NCBI GenBank assembly: GCA_946405145.1
Contig: CAMJGE010000019.1
Coordinates: 1 to 35,932, forward strand
Reading direction: 5' to 3'
DNA from: an uncultured Prevotella sp.
GTDB lineage: Bacteria; Bacteroidota; Bacteroidia; Bacteroidales; Bacteroidaceae
DNA: 35,932 bases
The notes under the pieces were generated by a model. That model made no database searches. It had not been told where the DNA came from and saw only the letters and a program-made list of their open reading frames with translations. The position numbers and the translations under genes were made by a program. Numbering within the stretch: the stretch's first letter is position 1; each line of letters opens with the position of its first letter. Shown one piece after another: positions 1-7,770 of the stretch.

Positions 1-23
1 TCAATAACAATAACTTAACAATT

Positions 24-407
24 ATGGCAGAAAAGACACGCTACACTGACGAAGAGCTCGAGGAGTTCCGTCAGATTATCAACGAAAAATTAGCATTGGC
101 TAAACGCGATTACGATGAGATGATGCGCGTGCTGACTAATCAGGACTCTAACGATGTCGATGACACATCACCCACATATAAGGCATTGGAAGAAGGGAGT
201 GCTACCCAGACAAAAGAGGAGCTGATTACGATGGCAGCTCGCCAGCAGAAGTTCATTCAGGGTCTGAAAGCTGCGCTCGTACGAATCGAGAATAAGACTT
301 ATGGTATCGATCGTATCACTGGAAAGTTGATTCCAAAAGAGCGTCTGCGTGCTGTACCTCATGCTACTTTGAGCGTTGAATCGAAGATGAACCAGAATAA
401 ACGGTGA
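24..407 (+). CDS. DksA/TraR-family protein lacking zinc-finger cysteines
   Basis: This 127-residue protein has the layout of the Bacteroidetes DksA/TraR family: an N-terminal helical coiled-coil (about residues 8-85) and a short C-terminal module with the family pattern TGKLIPKERLRAVPHATLS (about 98-116). E. coli DksA binds the RNA polymerase secondary channel and works with ppGpp; that role is inferred here. The usual zinc-finger cysteines are absent, and the protein contains no cysteine at all. Where relatives, as I recall them, read YGICR, this one reads YGIDR. Acidic residues DVDD sit at about 45-48, near the expected coiled-coil tip. It is the first visible gene of a plus-strand operon, and its TGA overlaps the GTG start of lspA by four bases (GTGA), suggesting translational coupling. 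Confidence 0.85.
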   Translation: MAEKTRYTDEELEEFRQIINEKLALAKRDYDEMMRVLTNQDSNDVDDTSPTYKALEEGSATQTKEELITMAARQQKFIQGLKAALVRIENKTYGIDRITGKLIPKERLRAVPHATLSVESKMNQNKR

Positions 408-1039
408 ATACTTCAGGAAGCTCGCTGATTACCAAAGGCAGACTGGCAATCATCTTGGTGGTTGCCATTCTCTTGATTGACCAGGCCATTAAGATCTGGG
501 TGAAGACGTCGATGATGCTCCACGAGGGTATTCATGTTTTCGACTGGTTCTATATCACCTTTATTGAGAATATGGGTATGGCCTTTGGCATGCAGTTGGG
601 CAGCAAGCTATTCCTGTCGTTATTCCGTATTGTGGCTATTGCAGTCCTGGGGTATTACATCTGGAAACAGGTGAACAAGAATGCCCGTACAGGCTATATT
701 GTCTGTCTGTCGATAGTGCTGGCTGGTGCTGCAGGCAATCTTTTTGATTGTATGTTCTATGGCTTGGTGTTCACAGAGTCATCTCCCTATTATGTCTCAT
801 ACTTTGTGCCTTTCGGTACGGGTTATGCGCCATTTCTGATGGGAAAAGTAGTAGATATGTTCTATTTCCCCCTCATTGAAACGGACTGGCCTGCATGGAT
901 GCCTTTTGTTGGTGGTGAGCATTTTGTGTTCTTCAGTCCGATATTCAACTTTGCAGACGCTTGTATCAGCGTAAGTGTGGTATGGTTGCTGTTGTTTTAT
1001 CGTCGGGAGATTAGTGCGATTGGTTATGAAGTGGAGTAG
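404..1039 (+). CDS. lspA: Lipoprotein signal peptidase (signal peptidase II)
   Basis: LspA is an inner-membrane aspartyl protease that removes the signal peptide of prolipoproteins just before the lipidated cysteine. The 211-residue protein has four hydrophobic segments and the family motifs: NMGMAFGM (56-63), AGAAGNLFD (107-115), and the two catalytic aspartates D151 (GKVVDMF) and D185 (FNFADACIS). It is longer than the E. coli protein because of an insertion between the motifs around 120-145, which is usual for Bacteroidetes. The start is GTG at 404, overlapping the stop of the DksA-like gene. The 3' end overlaps the next gene, itself a predicted lipoprotein and so a likely substrate. Confidence 0.95.
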   Translation: MNTSGSSLITKGRLAIILVVAILLIDQAIKIWVKTSMMLHEGIHVFDWFYITFIENMGMAFGMQLGSKLFLSLFRIVAIAVLGYYIWKQVNKNARTGYIVCLSIVLAGAAGNLFDCMFYGLVFTESSPYYVSYFVPFGTGYAPFLMGKVVDMFYFPLIETDWPAWMPFVGGEHFVFFSPIFNFADACISVSVVWLLLFYRREISAIGYEVE

Positions 1040-1826
1040 GAGCTATATCGTCATACCATTGGCTTTATTCCTGTTTTCAGCTTGTAAGCCAGAGGTGCCG
1101 AGCCAGATTATTCAACCTGGTGAAATGGAAGATGTGCTCTACGATTACTATTTGGCACAGGGAATGGCATCTACTCCAACAGAAGAAGGGCATGATTATA
1201 TGAATGAGTATAACCGGAGGCTTGCCTTGAAGAAATATGGATATACTCAGGCTGATTTTGATTCCTCGATGGTGTGGTATTATAATCATCTGGAAGATCT
1301 CTTTAGAATATACGAACGTGTGCAGCATCGTCTGAGTGAGGATGCATTGGCAAGCGGAGCATCTATACGTGAGATACAGCAGTTTACTAACTATTCGCAC
1401 TTGAGTGATACGACTGATGTGTGGGAAGGAAAACGTTATCTGTTGTTGTATCCACAGGCACCATTCCATATATATCAGTTCAGGCAGAAAGCTGACAGCA
1501 GCTATCATGTGGGTGACAGTTTCCTCCTTACTTATGGTGTAACCTACTTTGTACAGAGTGGATCGCGCAATGCTCAGGTATATCTGGCACTCAGATATGA
1601 TAATGACAGTGTTGCGACACGCGATTATGCTATTCCCCCTTCGGGGATGGGTACTATCCGTATTCCGGAAGAAGATCATGCCCTCAAGGAGCTGCGTGGC
1701 TATATCATTATGAACCGACGAGGCTCTGAGGCGATGGATAATGCGGTGTGCATGCTCTTCCTTGACCGCATACAGCTGTTGCGTATTCGTAAGAAGAATA
1801 CCAGCTCAAGTGGTAAGACACAGTAA
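1026..1826 (+). CDS. DUF4296 lipoprotein
   Basis: I start this 266-residue protein at ATG 1026 because that gives a proper lipoprotein signal peptide: a basic start (MKWSR), a hydrophobic stretch and a lipobox ending LFSAC. An in-frame ATG at 975 lies inside lspA and would put cysteine-rich sequence ahead of the signal. The segment following the lipidated Cys (PGEMEDVLYDYYLAQGMA) matches the DUF4296 domain, a helical domain of unknown function found in Bacteroidetes lipoproteins. The gene overlaps lspA by 14 bases. The C-terminal half is beta-rich and has no motif I recognise. Its function is unknown; the coupling to lspA is a conserved-looking pairing in this group. Confidence 0.85.
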   Translation: MKWSRSYIVIPLALFLFSACKPEVPSQIIQPGEMEDVLYDYYLAQGMASTPTEEGHDYMNEYNRRLALKKYGYTQADFDSSMVWYYNHLEDLFRIYERVQHRLSEDALASGASIREIQQFTNYSHLSDTTDVWEGKRYLLLYPQAPFHIYQFRQKADSSYHVGDSFLLTYGVTYFVQSGSRNAQVYLALRYDNDSVATRDYAIPPSGMGTIRIPEEDHALKELRGYIIMNRRGSEAMDNAVCMLFLDRIQLLRIRKKNTSSSGKTQ

Positions 1827-1853
1827 CGAATAATATTTAAACTAGAAACCGAT

Positions 1854-3170
1854 ATGAAACTACGATTGTCAATCATGAACTTTCTGGAGTTCGCTGTATG
1901 GGGAGCCTATCTTACATGTATGGGCAACTATCTCGGTGTGGCTGGACTTGGTGATAAAATAGCATGGTTCTATGCTATTCAGGGAATCGTCTCTATTTTT
2001 ATGCCCACACTGATGGGTATCACTGCTGATAAGTATATTCAGCCACAGCGATTGTTGGGTCTTTGCCATCTGTTGGCAGGTAGTTTCATGATTGGTTGCT
2101 GGTGGCTTGGAATGCAAGCAGGATTCGGACAGGAACTGGAGGCGAAGAACCTATTCATTGCACTCTATACATTAAGTGTGGCTTTCTATATGCCTACTAT
2201 AGCTTTGTCGAATACCACAGCTTTTACACTTCTGAAAAAGAACGGTTTCGATACGGTTAAAGACTTTCCACCGATCCGTGTGTTAGGCACTGTTGGTTTT
2301 ATTATGACGATGTGGTTTGTGAACTGTGCGTGTTGGCAAGATGGTGCCTTTTCACTTACATTCGCAGAGAATGCCTATAAGTTCCAATATACTTATATGC
2401 AGTTCTTTGTGTCAGGTCTATTGAGTCTTCTGCTCTGTGCCTATTGCTTCACATTGCCTGAGTGTAAACTTGTAGCCAAACGGAATGTTTCTCTTGCAGA
2501 GAGTTTTGGACTGAATGCTTTCAAACTCTTTAAAACGAAGAAGATGGCAATGTTCTTTATCTTCTCAGCACTTTTGGGTATGTGCCTGCAGGTGACAAAT
2601 GGCTATGCCGGACCTTTCATCACAAGTTTCAAGGGTAGTACTGATCCAGCCGTTGCGTCATCGTTTGCTGCAAATAATGCCACATTGCTGACATCCATCT
2701 CACAAATCTCTGAAGCACTTTGTATCCTTATGATTCCTTTCTTCCTGAAGCGTTATGGAATCAAAATCGTCATGTTGATGTCGATGTTCGCATGGGTGTT
2801 CAGATTTGGCTTCTTTGGCATTGGTAATCCTGCAATGCCTGGTGTTATCATGTTCATCCTGTCATGCATTGTCTATGGTGTCGCCTTCGACTTCTTTAAC
2901 GTATCAGGTGGTATTTTTGTGGATCAGGAATGTGAACCTTCCATGAAAGCTTCAGTACAAGGCTTGTTTATGATGATGACAAATGGAGTTGGTGCTACGA
3001 TAGGTACACTTACTGCAGGAGAAATCGTAAACTATTACTGTAGTTGGCAGGATGGTTTCTTACAGGGAGACTGGACTACCTGTTGGTTTGTCTTCTCAGC
3101 CTTTGCCTTTGTGGTGGCAGTATTGTTTGCACTGGTTTTCAACCCAGAAACTCGGAATAATGATTATTAA
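1854..3170 (+). CDS. MFS nucleoside:H+ symporter family permease
   Basis: This is a 438-residue integral membrane protein with about 12 hydrophobic segments. It begins MKLRLSIMNFLEFAVWGAYL, the characteristic opening of the nucleoside:H+ symporter family (NupG/XapB-like MFS transporters). A family-typical conserved sequence, MGITADKYIQPQRLLG, follows the second helix, and the region around 345-375 (GGIFVDQECEPSMKASVQGL) also matches. It probably imports nucleosides across the inner membrane by proton symport; the exact substrate cannot be read from sequence. The gene is 27 bases after the DUF4296 gene and 6 bases before rsmE, so it sits inside the operon. Confidence 0.85.
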   Translation: MKLRLSIMNFLEFAVWGAYLTCMGNYLGVAGLGDKIAWFYAIQGIVSIFMPTLMGITADKYIQPQRLLGLCHLLAGSFMIGCWWLGMQAGFGQELEAKNLFIALYTLSVAFYMPTIALSNTTAFTLLKKNGFDTVKDFPPIRVLGTVGFIMTMWFVNCACWQDGAFSLTFAENAYKFQYTYMQFFVSGLLSLLLCAYCFTLPECKLVAKRNVSLAESFGLNAFKLFKTKKMAMFFIFSALLGMCLQVTNGYAGPFITSFKGSTDPAVASSFAANNATLLTSISQISEALCILMIPFFLKRYGIKIVMLMSMFAWVFRFGFFGIGNPAMPGVIMFILSCIVYGVAFDFFNVSGGIFVDQECEPSMKASVQGLFMMMTNGVGATIGTLTAGEIVNYYCSWQDGFLQGDWTTCWFVFSAFAFVVAVLFALVFNPETRNNDY

Positions 3171-3176
3171 ATAGAG

Positions 3177-3893
3177 ATGAAAGAAACAAGATACTTCTAT
3201 GTGCCTGACGCAGCTCATCAGCAGGAACTGCCAACAGACGAGGCCATGCATGCCATGCGTGTGCTTCGACTAAAGGGGGGTGATGAACTCTTTCTGATGG
3301 ATGGTGAAGGTTGCTTTTATCGGGCGCAAGTGACGATTGCTGCTACTCGCAATTGTTACTATGAGATTCTTGAGAAATTACCTCAGGAGCCTCAATGGAA
3401 AGGTCGCCTGCATTTAGCAATAGCACCAACGAAGATGCTTGACCGCATTGAGTGGATGCTTGAAAAGGCAACAGAAGTGGGAGTCGATGAGGTGTCGTTC
3501 CTTAATTGTGCATTTTCTGAGCGCAAACTTCTAAAACTTCCACGATTGGAGAAGATTGTGATTTCTGCTGTCAAACAGAGTCGAAAGGCCTGGAAACCAA
3601 AACTTCATGAAATGATGCCTTTTAAAAAGTTCATCTCTGCATATACAGAAGGTCCACGCTATATTGCGCATTGCTATGATGAGATTCCTCGAAGCAATCT
3701 CTTTGAGCAGTTGCGTCACCAGGAGAGCGACGATGCTATGGTATTAATAGGGCCTGAAGGCGATTTTTCCATCGAGGAAGTTCGCCAGGCTGTCGATGCT
3801 GGCTTTATCTCTGTGGATCTTGGGCGTAGTCGGCTGCGTACAGAGACTGCAGGTCTTACAGCAGTGATGATGATGCAGTTAGCAAAACAGTAA
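3177..3893 (+). CDS. rsmE: 16S rRNA (uracil1498-N3)-methyltransferase RsmE
   Basis: RsmE methylates N3 of U1498 in 16S rRNA within the assembled 30S subunit, using S-adenosylmethionine. The 238-residue length is normal. The N-terminal 70 residues form the PUA-like RNA-binding domain, including HAMRVLRLKGGDEL. The rest is a SPOUT knot domain with the SAM-binding motifs IGPEGDFS (191-198) and LGRSRLRTETAG (215-226), and the family signature KMLDRIEWMLEKATEVGV (86-103). It is 6 bases downstream of the nucleoside permease gene and is co-oriented with it. Confidence 0.95.
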   Translation: MKETRYFYVPDAAHQQELPTDEAMHAMRVLRLKGGDELFLMDGEGCFYRAQVTIAATRNCYYEILEKLPQEPQWKGRLHLAIAPTKMLDRIEWMLEKATEVGVDEVSFLNCAFSERKLLKLPRLEKIVISAVKQSRKAWKPKLHEMMPFKKFISAYTEGPRYIAHCYDEIPRSNLFEQLRHQESDDAMVLIGPEGDFSIEEVRQAVDAGFISVDLGRSRLRTETAGLTAVMMMQLAKQ

Positions 3894-3934
3894 TTACATT
3901 AAATATTTAGATAGTAACATAAATTTTAGAATAT

Positions 3935-5275
3935 ATGACTGACGAGAAAATCATGGCCACAATCAAGCCTGATGGCGAGTACTGGCAACCTGAAATTGAA
4001 ACTATGCCACGTGAGCAGCTTGAAGCACTGCAAGTGAAAAAACTCAAGGAGAGTATCAATGTTGCTTTAAAGTCTCCTTTCTACAAGAAACGCTTAGGAG
4101 ATTTGGGCATTACTGCAGATTCTATTAATTCGTTGGCTGATCTCCGTAAGATTCCTTTCACAACAAAGCAGGACTTGCGTGATAACTATCCCTTCGGCCT
4201 TGTCGGTGCTAACATGGATGATGCTGTTCGTATTCACTCTACCAGTGGTACCACAGGTAATCCCTGTGTCGTTATCTACTCTGAACACGACATCTGTTCA
4301 TGGGCCAATATGATTGCCCGCAACTTGTATATGGTAGGTTGTCGCAAGAGTGATGTCTTCCAGAACTCTTCTGGTTATGGAATGTTCACTGGTGGTTTGG
4401 GCTTCCAGTATGGTGCTGAGTGGTTAGGTGCGATGACTGTTCCTGCCGCAGCAGGTAATTCTAAGCGTCAGATTAAGTTTATCAAAGACTTCGGTACCAC
4501 TTGTCTGCATGCAATTCCCTCTTATGCCATTCGTCTGGCTGAGGTGTTCAAAGAGGAAGGTGTAGATCCGAAATCCACAAAACTTCGTACACTTTGCATT
4601 GGTGCTGAACCACACACTGAAGAGCAGCGACGCCGTATTGAGCGTATGCTGGGTGTAAAGGCGTACAACTCCTTTGGAATGACTGAGATGAACGGCCCTG
4701 GTGTAGCTTTCGAGTGTAAATATCAGGACGGTATGCATCTTTGGGAAGATAACTATATTGTTGAGATCGTTGATCCTGATACATTAGAACCAGTTCCTGA
4801 TGGCGAGATGGGTGAGATGGTGCTCACAACGCTTGATCGTAATATGATGCCTATATTAAGGTATCGCACGCGCGATCTGACCCGTATTATAGCTGAACCC
4901 TGTAAGTGTGGACGTACGCATCGTCGCATTGATCGTATCAAAGGTCGTACTGATGATATGTTCATCATTAAGGGTGTGAACGTGTTCCCGATGCAGGTAG
5001 AGAAGATCCTTGTGCAGTATCCGGGATTAGGCAGTAACTATCTTATCACCCTTGAGACCATTAATGATAATGATGTGATGACTGTAGAGGTGGAGCTTGA
5101 AGGACTTGATACAGATATCTATCCAGAGATGCAGAAGATGATGAAGGACATCCAGCGTGCTCTGAAAGATGAGATCCTGCTCACACCTCAGGTGAAACTT
5201 GTTAAGAAAGGTACGTTGCCTGTATCGGAAGGCAAGGCTGTGCGTGTGAAAGATCTTAGACCCTCACGAGGATGA
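3935..5275 (+). CDS. paaK: Phenylacetate-CoA ligase (PaaK-type)
   Basis: This 446-residue enzyme belongs to the ANL adenylating superfamily, PaaK branch. It should activate an aryl acid such as phenylacetate with ATP and CoA to the CoA thioester. Visible motifs are the P-loop HSTSGTTGNP (101-110), CIGAEPHTEEQRRR (221-234), NSFGMTEM (245-252) and YRTRDLT near 310, with the C-terminal lid domain carrying KGRTDDMFIIKGVNVFP. In anaerobic gut bacteria this enzyme often works with indolepyruvate:ferredoxin oxidoreductase in reductive aromatic amino acid synthesis or arylacetate use; that partner is not in the window. ATG 3953 (MATIKPDGEYW) is an alternative start. It overlaps the next gene by ATGA. 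Confidence 0.93.
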   Translation: MTDEKIMATIKPDGEYWQPEIETMPREQLEALQVKKLKESINVALKSPFYKKRLGDLGITADSINSLADLRKIPFTTKQDLRDNYPFGLVGANMDDAVRIHSTSGTTGNPCVVIYSEHDICSWANMIARNLYMVGCRKSDVFQNSSGYGMFTGGLGFQYGAEWLGAMTVPAAAGNSKRQIKFIKDFGTTCLHAIPSYAIRLAEVFKEEGVDPKSTKLRTLCIGAEPHTEEQRRRIERMLGVKAYNSFGMTEMNGPGVAFECKYQDGMHLWEDNYIVEIVDPDTLEPVPDGEMGEMVLTTLDRNMMPILRYRTRDLTRIIAEPCKCGRTHRRIDRIKGRTDDMFIIKGVNVFPMQVEKILVQYPGLGSNYLITLETINDNDVMTVEVELEGLDTDIYPEMQKMMKDIQRALKDEILLTPQVKLVKKGTLPVSEGKAVRVKDLRPSRG

Positions 5276-5778
5276 GATTTGTTTTATTTACCCTCTGTGT
5301 AGCCTTTGGCCTCACTGTTGCTGCTGGCGACAGCATCACCATGCGTGATGCTTTTCGCCAAATGCCAGATTCGCTGTTGCCAGCACTCACTCAGAATAAT
5401 CGTCTTGATTTTCTTGATTTCCGTGATGCAGGGATGAAAGCTGAAGTGAAGAACCGTTTAGGTGGTACCAGCGTGATGACTGCCCTCACTGACGACAGTC
5501 TCTCTTTGCAGATGAGTCCGGCGTTACGGATTGATATGCTTCTGCTTACATTAGACGAACCTCTTGATAGTGTGAATCAGATAATAGTAGTAGGGGAGAC
5601 TTTCTTTGCAGATTCTGTATATGGAGAGACGACAGTACGTTATTATACTATCGATTGGCATTCAATTCCTGTTCTGCCGTTGAATAGAATGCAGCAACAA
5701 CGGATAGATAATTTTAAGTTGCAAACAATTCTTAAATGGGACGATGAACTTTTAAATAAGGTTAATAATAGACTATAA
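5272..5778 (+). CDS. DUF3256 exported protein
   Basis: A 168-residue protein with an N-terminal signal peptide (MRFVLFTLCVAFGLTVAAG) and a body matching the Bacteroidetes family DUF3256: an opening like MRDAFRQMPDSLLPALTQNNRLDFLDF, then a beta-rich part ending near TILKWDDELL. There are no catalytic motifs, and the function is unknown; export to the periplasm is inferred from the signal. The ATG overlaps the paaK stop (ATGA), so translation is probably coupled to the ligase. It is the last gene of the operon; the next genes converge from the other strand. Confidence 0.8.
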   Translation: MRFVLFTLCVAFGLTVAAGDSITMRDAFRQMPDSLLPALTQNNRLDFLDFRDAGMKAEVKNRLGGTSVMTALTDDSLSLQMSPALRIDMLLLTLDEPLDSVNQIIVVGETFFADSVYGETTVRYYTIDWHSIPVLPLNRMQQQRIDNFKLQTILKWDDELLNKVNNRL

Positions 5779-5828
5779 TTCGATAACATATGTGCTGATT
5801 TTGGATTAATTTCCTAAATTTGCATTGT

Positions 5829-5976
5829 GTTTTTCATGGTATTAGATTATTAAGGTTAATTAAAGAATTCTATTTATCGCGAGATAAGTACTTTTCGAAC
5901 TCCATGCGCAATACAAAACATTTTATTTGTAATGCGAATGGTTTAAAAAAAGGGAGCCTGAGAAGGTTCCCTTTTT
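5829..5976 (+). ncRNA. Candidate structured small RNA (or 3'UTR)
   Basis: The 217-base gap between convergent genes contains a good -7 box (TAAATTTG, 5815-5822) that points at no coding gene. Downstream are three stem-loops. The first is ATTTATC/GATAAGT with a GCGA tetraloop (5872-5889). The second is a long stem at 5903-5940 built from CGCAATACAAA and TTTGTAATGCG, plus three outer pairs, with two mismatches. The third is a terminator at 5945-5976. Promoter, folds and terminator together suggest a small RNA of about 150 nt. The matching -33 box is weak (TTG 5801-5803 is too close), so this could be a structured 3'UTR of the DUF3256 operon instead. I cannot assign it to an Rfam family by eye. 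Confidence 0.4.
5945..5976 (+). terminator. Bidirectional intrinsic terminator
   Basis: A 10-bp stem AAGGGAGCCT / AGGTTCCCTT (one G-U pair) with a GAGA loop is flanked by an A-run on the left and a T-run on the right. It can end transcription of the plus-strand operon (or the candidate small RNA) and of the minus-strand rpoD operon that arrives from the right. Confidence 0.85.
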
Positions 5977-5995
5977 CTTGTATTTTTAAAGCTTC

Positions 5996-6373
5996 CTAAT
6001 TGAATGGAAAGGTTTGCTTTTCTTTCATTATTTGTCTTGCCGTTTCTTGATCAATGGTAAAAACATGATTTAAAATACCAAAAGACACCATTCTGAAGTC
6101 ATCTTTATAATTGAGATATCCGACGTTGTAAAAGGTGTAATCCCTTATCATCAGATTTGACTTAATATAGGAGTCAGCCAAGTTGATAGTTAACATGGTG
6201 CTAATTGAAGCCAGTTCGGTTGTTAATATATTGCTTTGATCAACCTCGGAGTTGACGACTTCTGCAACAACACCTTTGATAGTTTCTTGATGAGCTGTGC
6301 GGTCAGGGCATGTTGCCATAAGCAGGATTCCGACTCCAACTATGAATAAGATAAAAAACAAGTATTTTTTCAT
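5996..6373 (-). CDS. Small exported/membrane-anchored protein, DUF4359-like
   Basis: A 125-residue protein with one N-terminal hydrophobic segment (MKKYLFFILFIVGVGILLMATC) followed directly by PDRTAHQE, which resembles the (A)TNP-type opening of DUF4359 proteins. The remainder is helical, then has a short beta segment (DYTFYNVGYLNY...FRMVSFGILNHVFT). This family's function is unknown. Its ATG overlaps the upstream gene's TGA (ATGA at 6370-6373), so it is co-translated with the exported protein and probably co-transcribed with rpoD. The cysteine at the end of the hydrophobic segment (MATC) is not a strong lipobox. Confidence 0.6.
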   Translation of the reverse strand: MKKYLFFILFIVGVGILLMATCPDRTAHQETIKGVVAEVVNSEVDQSNILTTELASISTMLTINLADSYIKSNLMIRDYTFYNVGYLNYKDDFRMVSFGILNHVFTIDQETARQIMKEKQTFPFN

Positions 6374-6801
6374 TTCTTACTGTTGTCCATGTTAACAGGT
6401 GTAAAACGGAATTCAGAAGCATCGATGTAGTGAACATCATATTTTCCAGCATGCTTTACGGTATAATCCTTCTTCATCTTTGCATATTTCTTCTCGATAT
6501 CTTTACGCTTGAGCGAGGAGACTACGACAACGGTACGATTCTTAAATCCGAGACTGTCTGCACAGAAATTACGTAGCTGGTAAGAGTAGTTGCTACGGCC
6601 TGCAAGAATATGTTTCTTGGGCATTACCCATACACTATCAACTTCCTGTATATCTGTAAAGAAGACGATGGAGTCTGTAAATGAGGCAGCGAAACCAAAC
6701 ATGTATGCTTTGGGCACTACACGGTTCTGAGCCAGAGAAGGCACGTATGCCAAAACTGCTAACAATGAAGCAGCGAGAGTGATGTGTCTTATGAATTTCA
6801 T
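6370..6801 (-). CDS. Conserved hypothetical exported protein next to rpoD
   Basis: A 143-residue protein with a clear signal peptide (MKFIRHITLAASLLAVLAYVPSLAQ, cleavage likely after LAQ). The mature part contains FGFAASFTDSIVFFTDIQEV, KHILAGRSNYSYQLRNFC and a lysine-rich stretch near 105-118. I do not recognise a characterised family. The ATG lies immediately after the rpoD stop codon, and the 3' end overlaps the next small gene by four bases, so the three genes appear to form one transcript with rpoD first. A periplasmic role is inferred only from the signal peptide. Confidence 0.7.
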   Translation of the reverse strand: MKFIRHITLAASLLAVLAYVPSLAQNRVVPKAYMFGFAASFTDSIVFFTDIQEVDSVWVMPKKHILAGRSNYSYQLRNFCADSLGFKNRTVVVVSSLKRKDIEKKYAKMKKDYTVKHAGKYDVHYIDASEFRFTPVNMDNSKK

Positions 6802-7662
6802 TTATCCTAAATATGATTTTAAAATTTTGTTCTTTGTACTTGCCCTAAGTTTGCGGATAGCTTTTTCTTTGATCTGACGAACACGTTCACGTGATAATCC
6901 GTACTTCTCACCGATTTCCTCAAGTGTAAGCTCTGCCTGGTTGATACCATAAGATGCCTCGATAATACTGCGTTCGCGCTCGTTGAGTACGCTCAGCGCT
7001 TCTTGTATTTCGGATTTGAGCGATTCTTCTACAAGAGGCATGTCAGTTGTGGGATTTTCGTCGTTAACGAGAACGTCAAGCAGATTACTATCCTCGTCTC
7101 CTGTAAAAGGTGCATCTACGGATACATGACGCCCACTGATATTCATTGCTTCGTCGATCTTATCCTGTGGCAAATCAATATTGTCTGCTATTTCATCCAC
7201 AGAGGGACGGCGCTCATTGATCTGCTCGAATTTGCTAATCTCGCGATTAATCTTATTAACGGAACCTACTTGGTTAAGTGGCAGTCTCACAATACGGCTT
7301 TGTTCAGAGATGGCTTGTAGAATACTCTGACGAATCCACCATACAGCGTATGAGATAAACTTAAATCCGCGAGTCTCATCAAAACGTTCTGCGGCTTTAA
7401 GCAGACCAAGATTACCTTCATTGATAAGGTCGCTCAAGGTTAGGCCTTGATTCTGATACTGCTTTGCTACAGATACGACAAAACGAAGATTGGCTCGTGT
7501 GAGCCTTTCCAACGCTTTTTGATCACCGGCCTTAATACGCTGGGCGAGTTCTACTTCTTCTTCCGCCGTTAGCATCTCCTCCTTTCCAATCTCCTGGAGA
7601 TACTTCTCAAGGGAGGCGCTTTCGCGGTTGGTGATCGATTTAGTGATTTTAAGTTGTCGCAT
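6802..7662 (-). CDS. rpoD: Primary (housekeeping) RNA polymerase sigma factor
   Basis: This is the Bacteroidetes primary sigma factor, 286 residues from ATG 7662 ([26 protein letters not shown]). An upstream ATG at 7692 would place the start ahead of the predicted transcription start, so I reject it. Regions 1.2 to 4.2 are present and region 1.1 is missing, as is usual for this phylum. Visible blocks are region 2 ([41 protein letters not shown]), region 3 ([19 protein letters not shown]) and the region 4.2 helix-turn-helix ([28 protein letters not shown]). It recognises the TTTG/TAnnTTTG promoters seen throughout the window. It leads a transcript with the two small exported proteins. Confidence 0.96.
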   Translation of the reverse strand: MRQLKITKSITNRESASLEKYLQEIGKEEMLTAEEEVELAQRIKAGDQKALERLTRANLRFVVSVAKQYQNQGLTLSDLINEGNLGLLKAAERFDETRGFKFISYAVWWIRQSILQAISEQSRIVRLPLNQVGSVNKINREISKFEQINERRPSVDEIADNIDLPQDKIDEAMNISGRHVSVDAPFTGDEDSNLLDVLVNDENPTTDMPLVEESLKSEIQEALSVLNERERSIIEASYGINQAELTLEEIGEKYGLSRERVRQIKEKAIRKLRASTKNKILKSYLG

Positions 7663-7689
7663 GATTGTTCCGTTTTTTTTGCTAATTTG

Positions 7690-7721
7690 CAAAATTAGGG
7701 CTTTTCCATGAAACTACCAAA
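7690..7721 (-). promoter_or_regulatory. rpoD promoter
   Basis: Read on the minus strand, TTTG (7721-7718) lies 20 bases before TAATTTTG (7697-7690), an excellent match to the Bacteroidetes consensus. A perfect inverted repeat, CTAATTT-GCA-AAATTAG (7682-7698), covers the -7 box and the expected transcription start. The upstream box lies in the A/T tract of the htrA terminator. Confidence 0.75.
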
Positions 7722-7757
7722 AAAAAAGCCACGAATTTGAATTTTCGTGGCTTTTTT
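7721..7757 (-). terminator. htrA intrinsic terminator
   Basis: The 9-bp stem AGCCACGAA / TTCGTGGCT (7727-7735 with 7744-7752) is extended by A/T runs on both sides. It starts 14 bases after the htrA stop codon and has a strong U-run in the minus direction, insulating rpoD from the protease gene. Confidence 0.9.
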
Positions 7758-7770
7758 ACTGATTATTTGT

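Noticed and set aside
975..1025. ATG 975 as start of the DUF4296 lipoprotein
   Set aside because: It would add cysteine-rich sequence encoded inside lspA and bury the lipoprotein signal peptide.
1077..1679. 200-codon minus-strand open frame
   Set aside because: It lies wholly opposite the DUF4296 lipoprotein gene, which has a signal peptide and family match; the antisense product resembles nothing.
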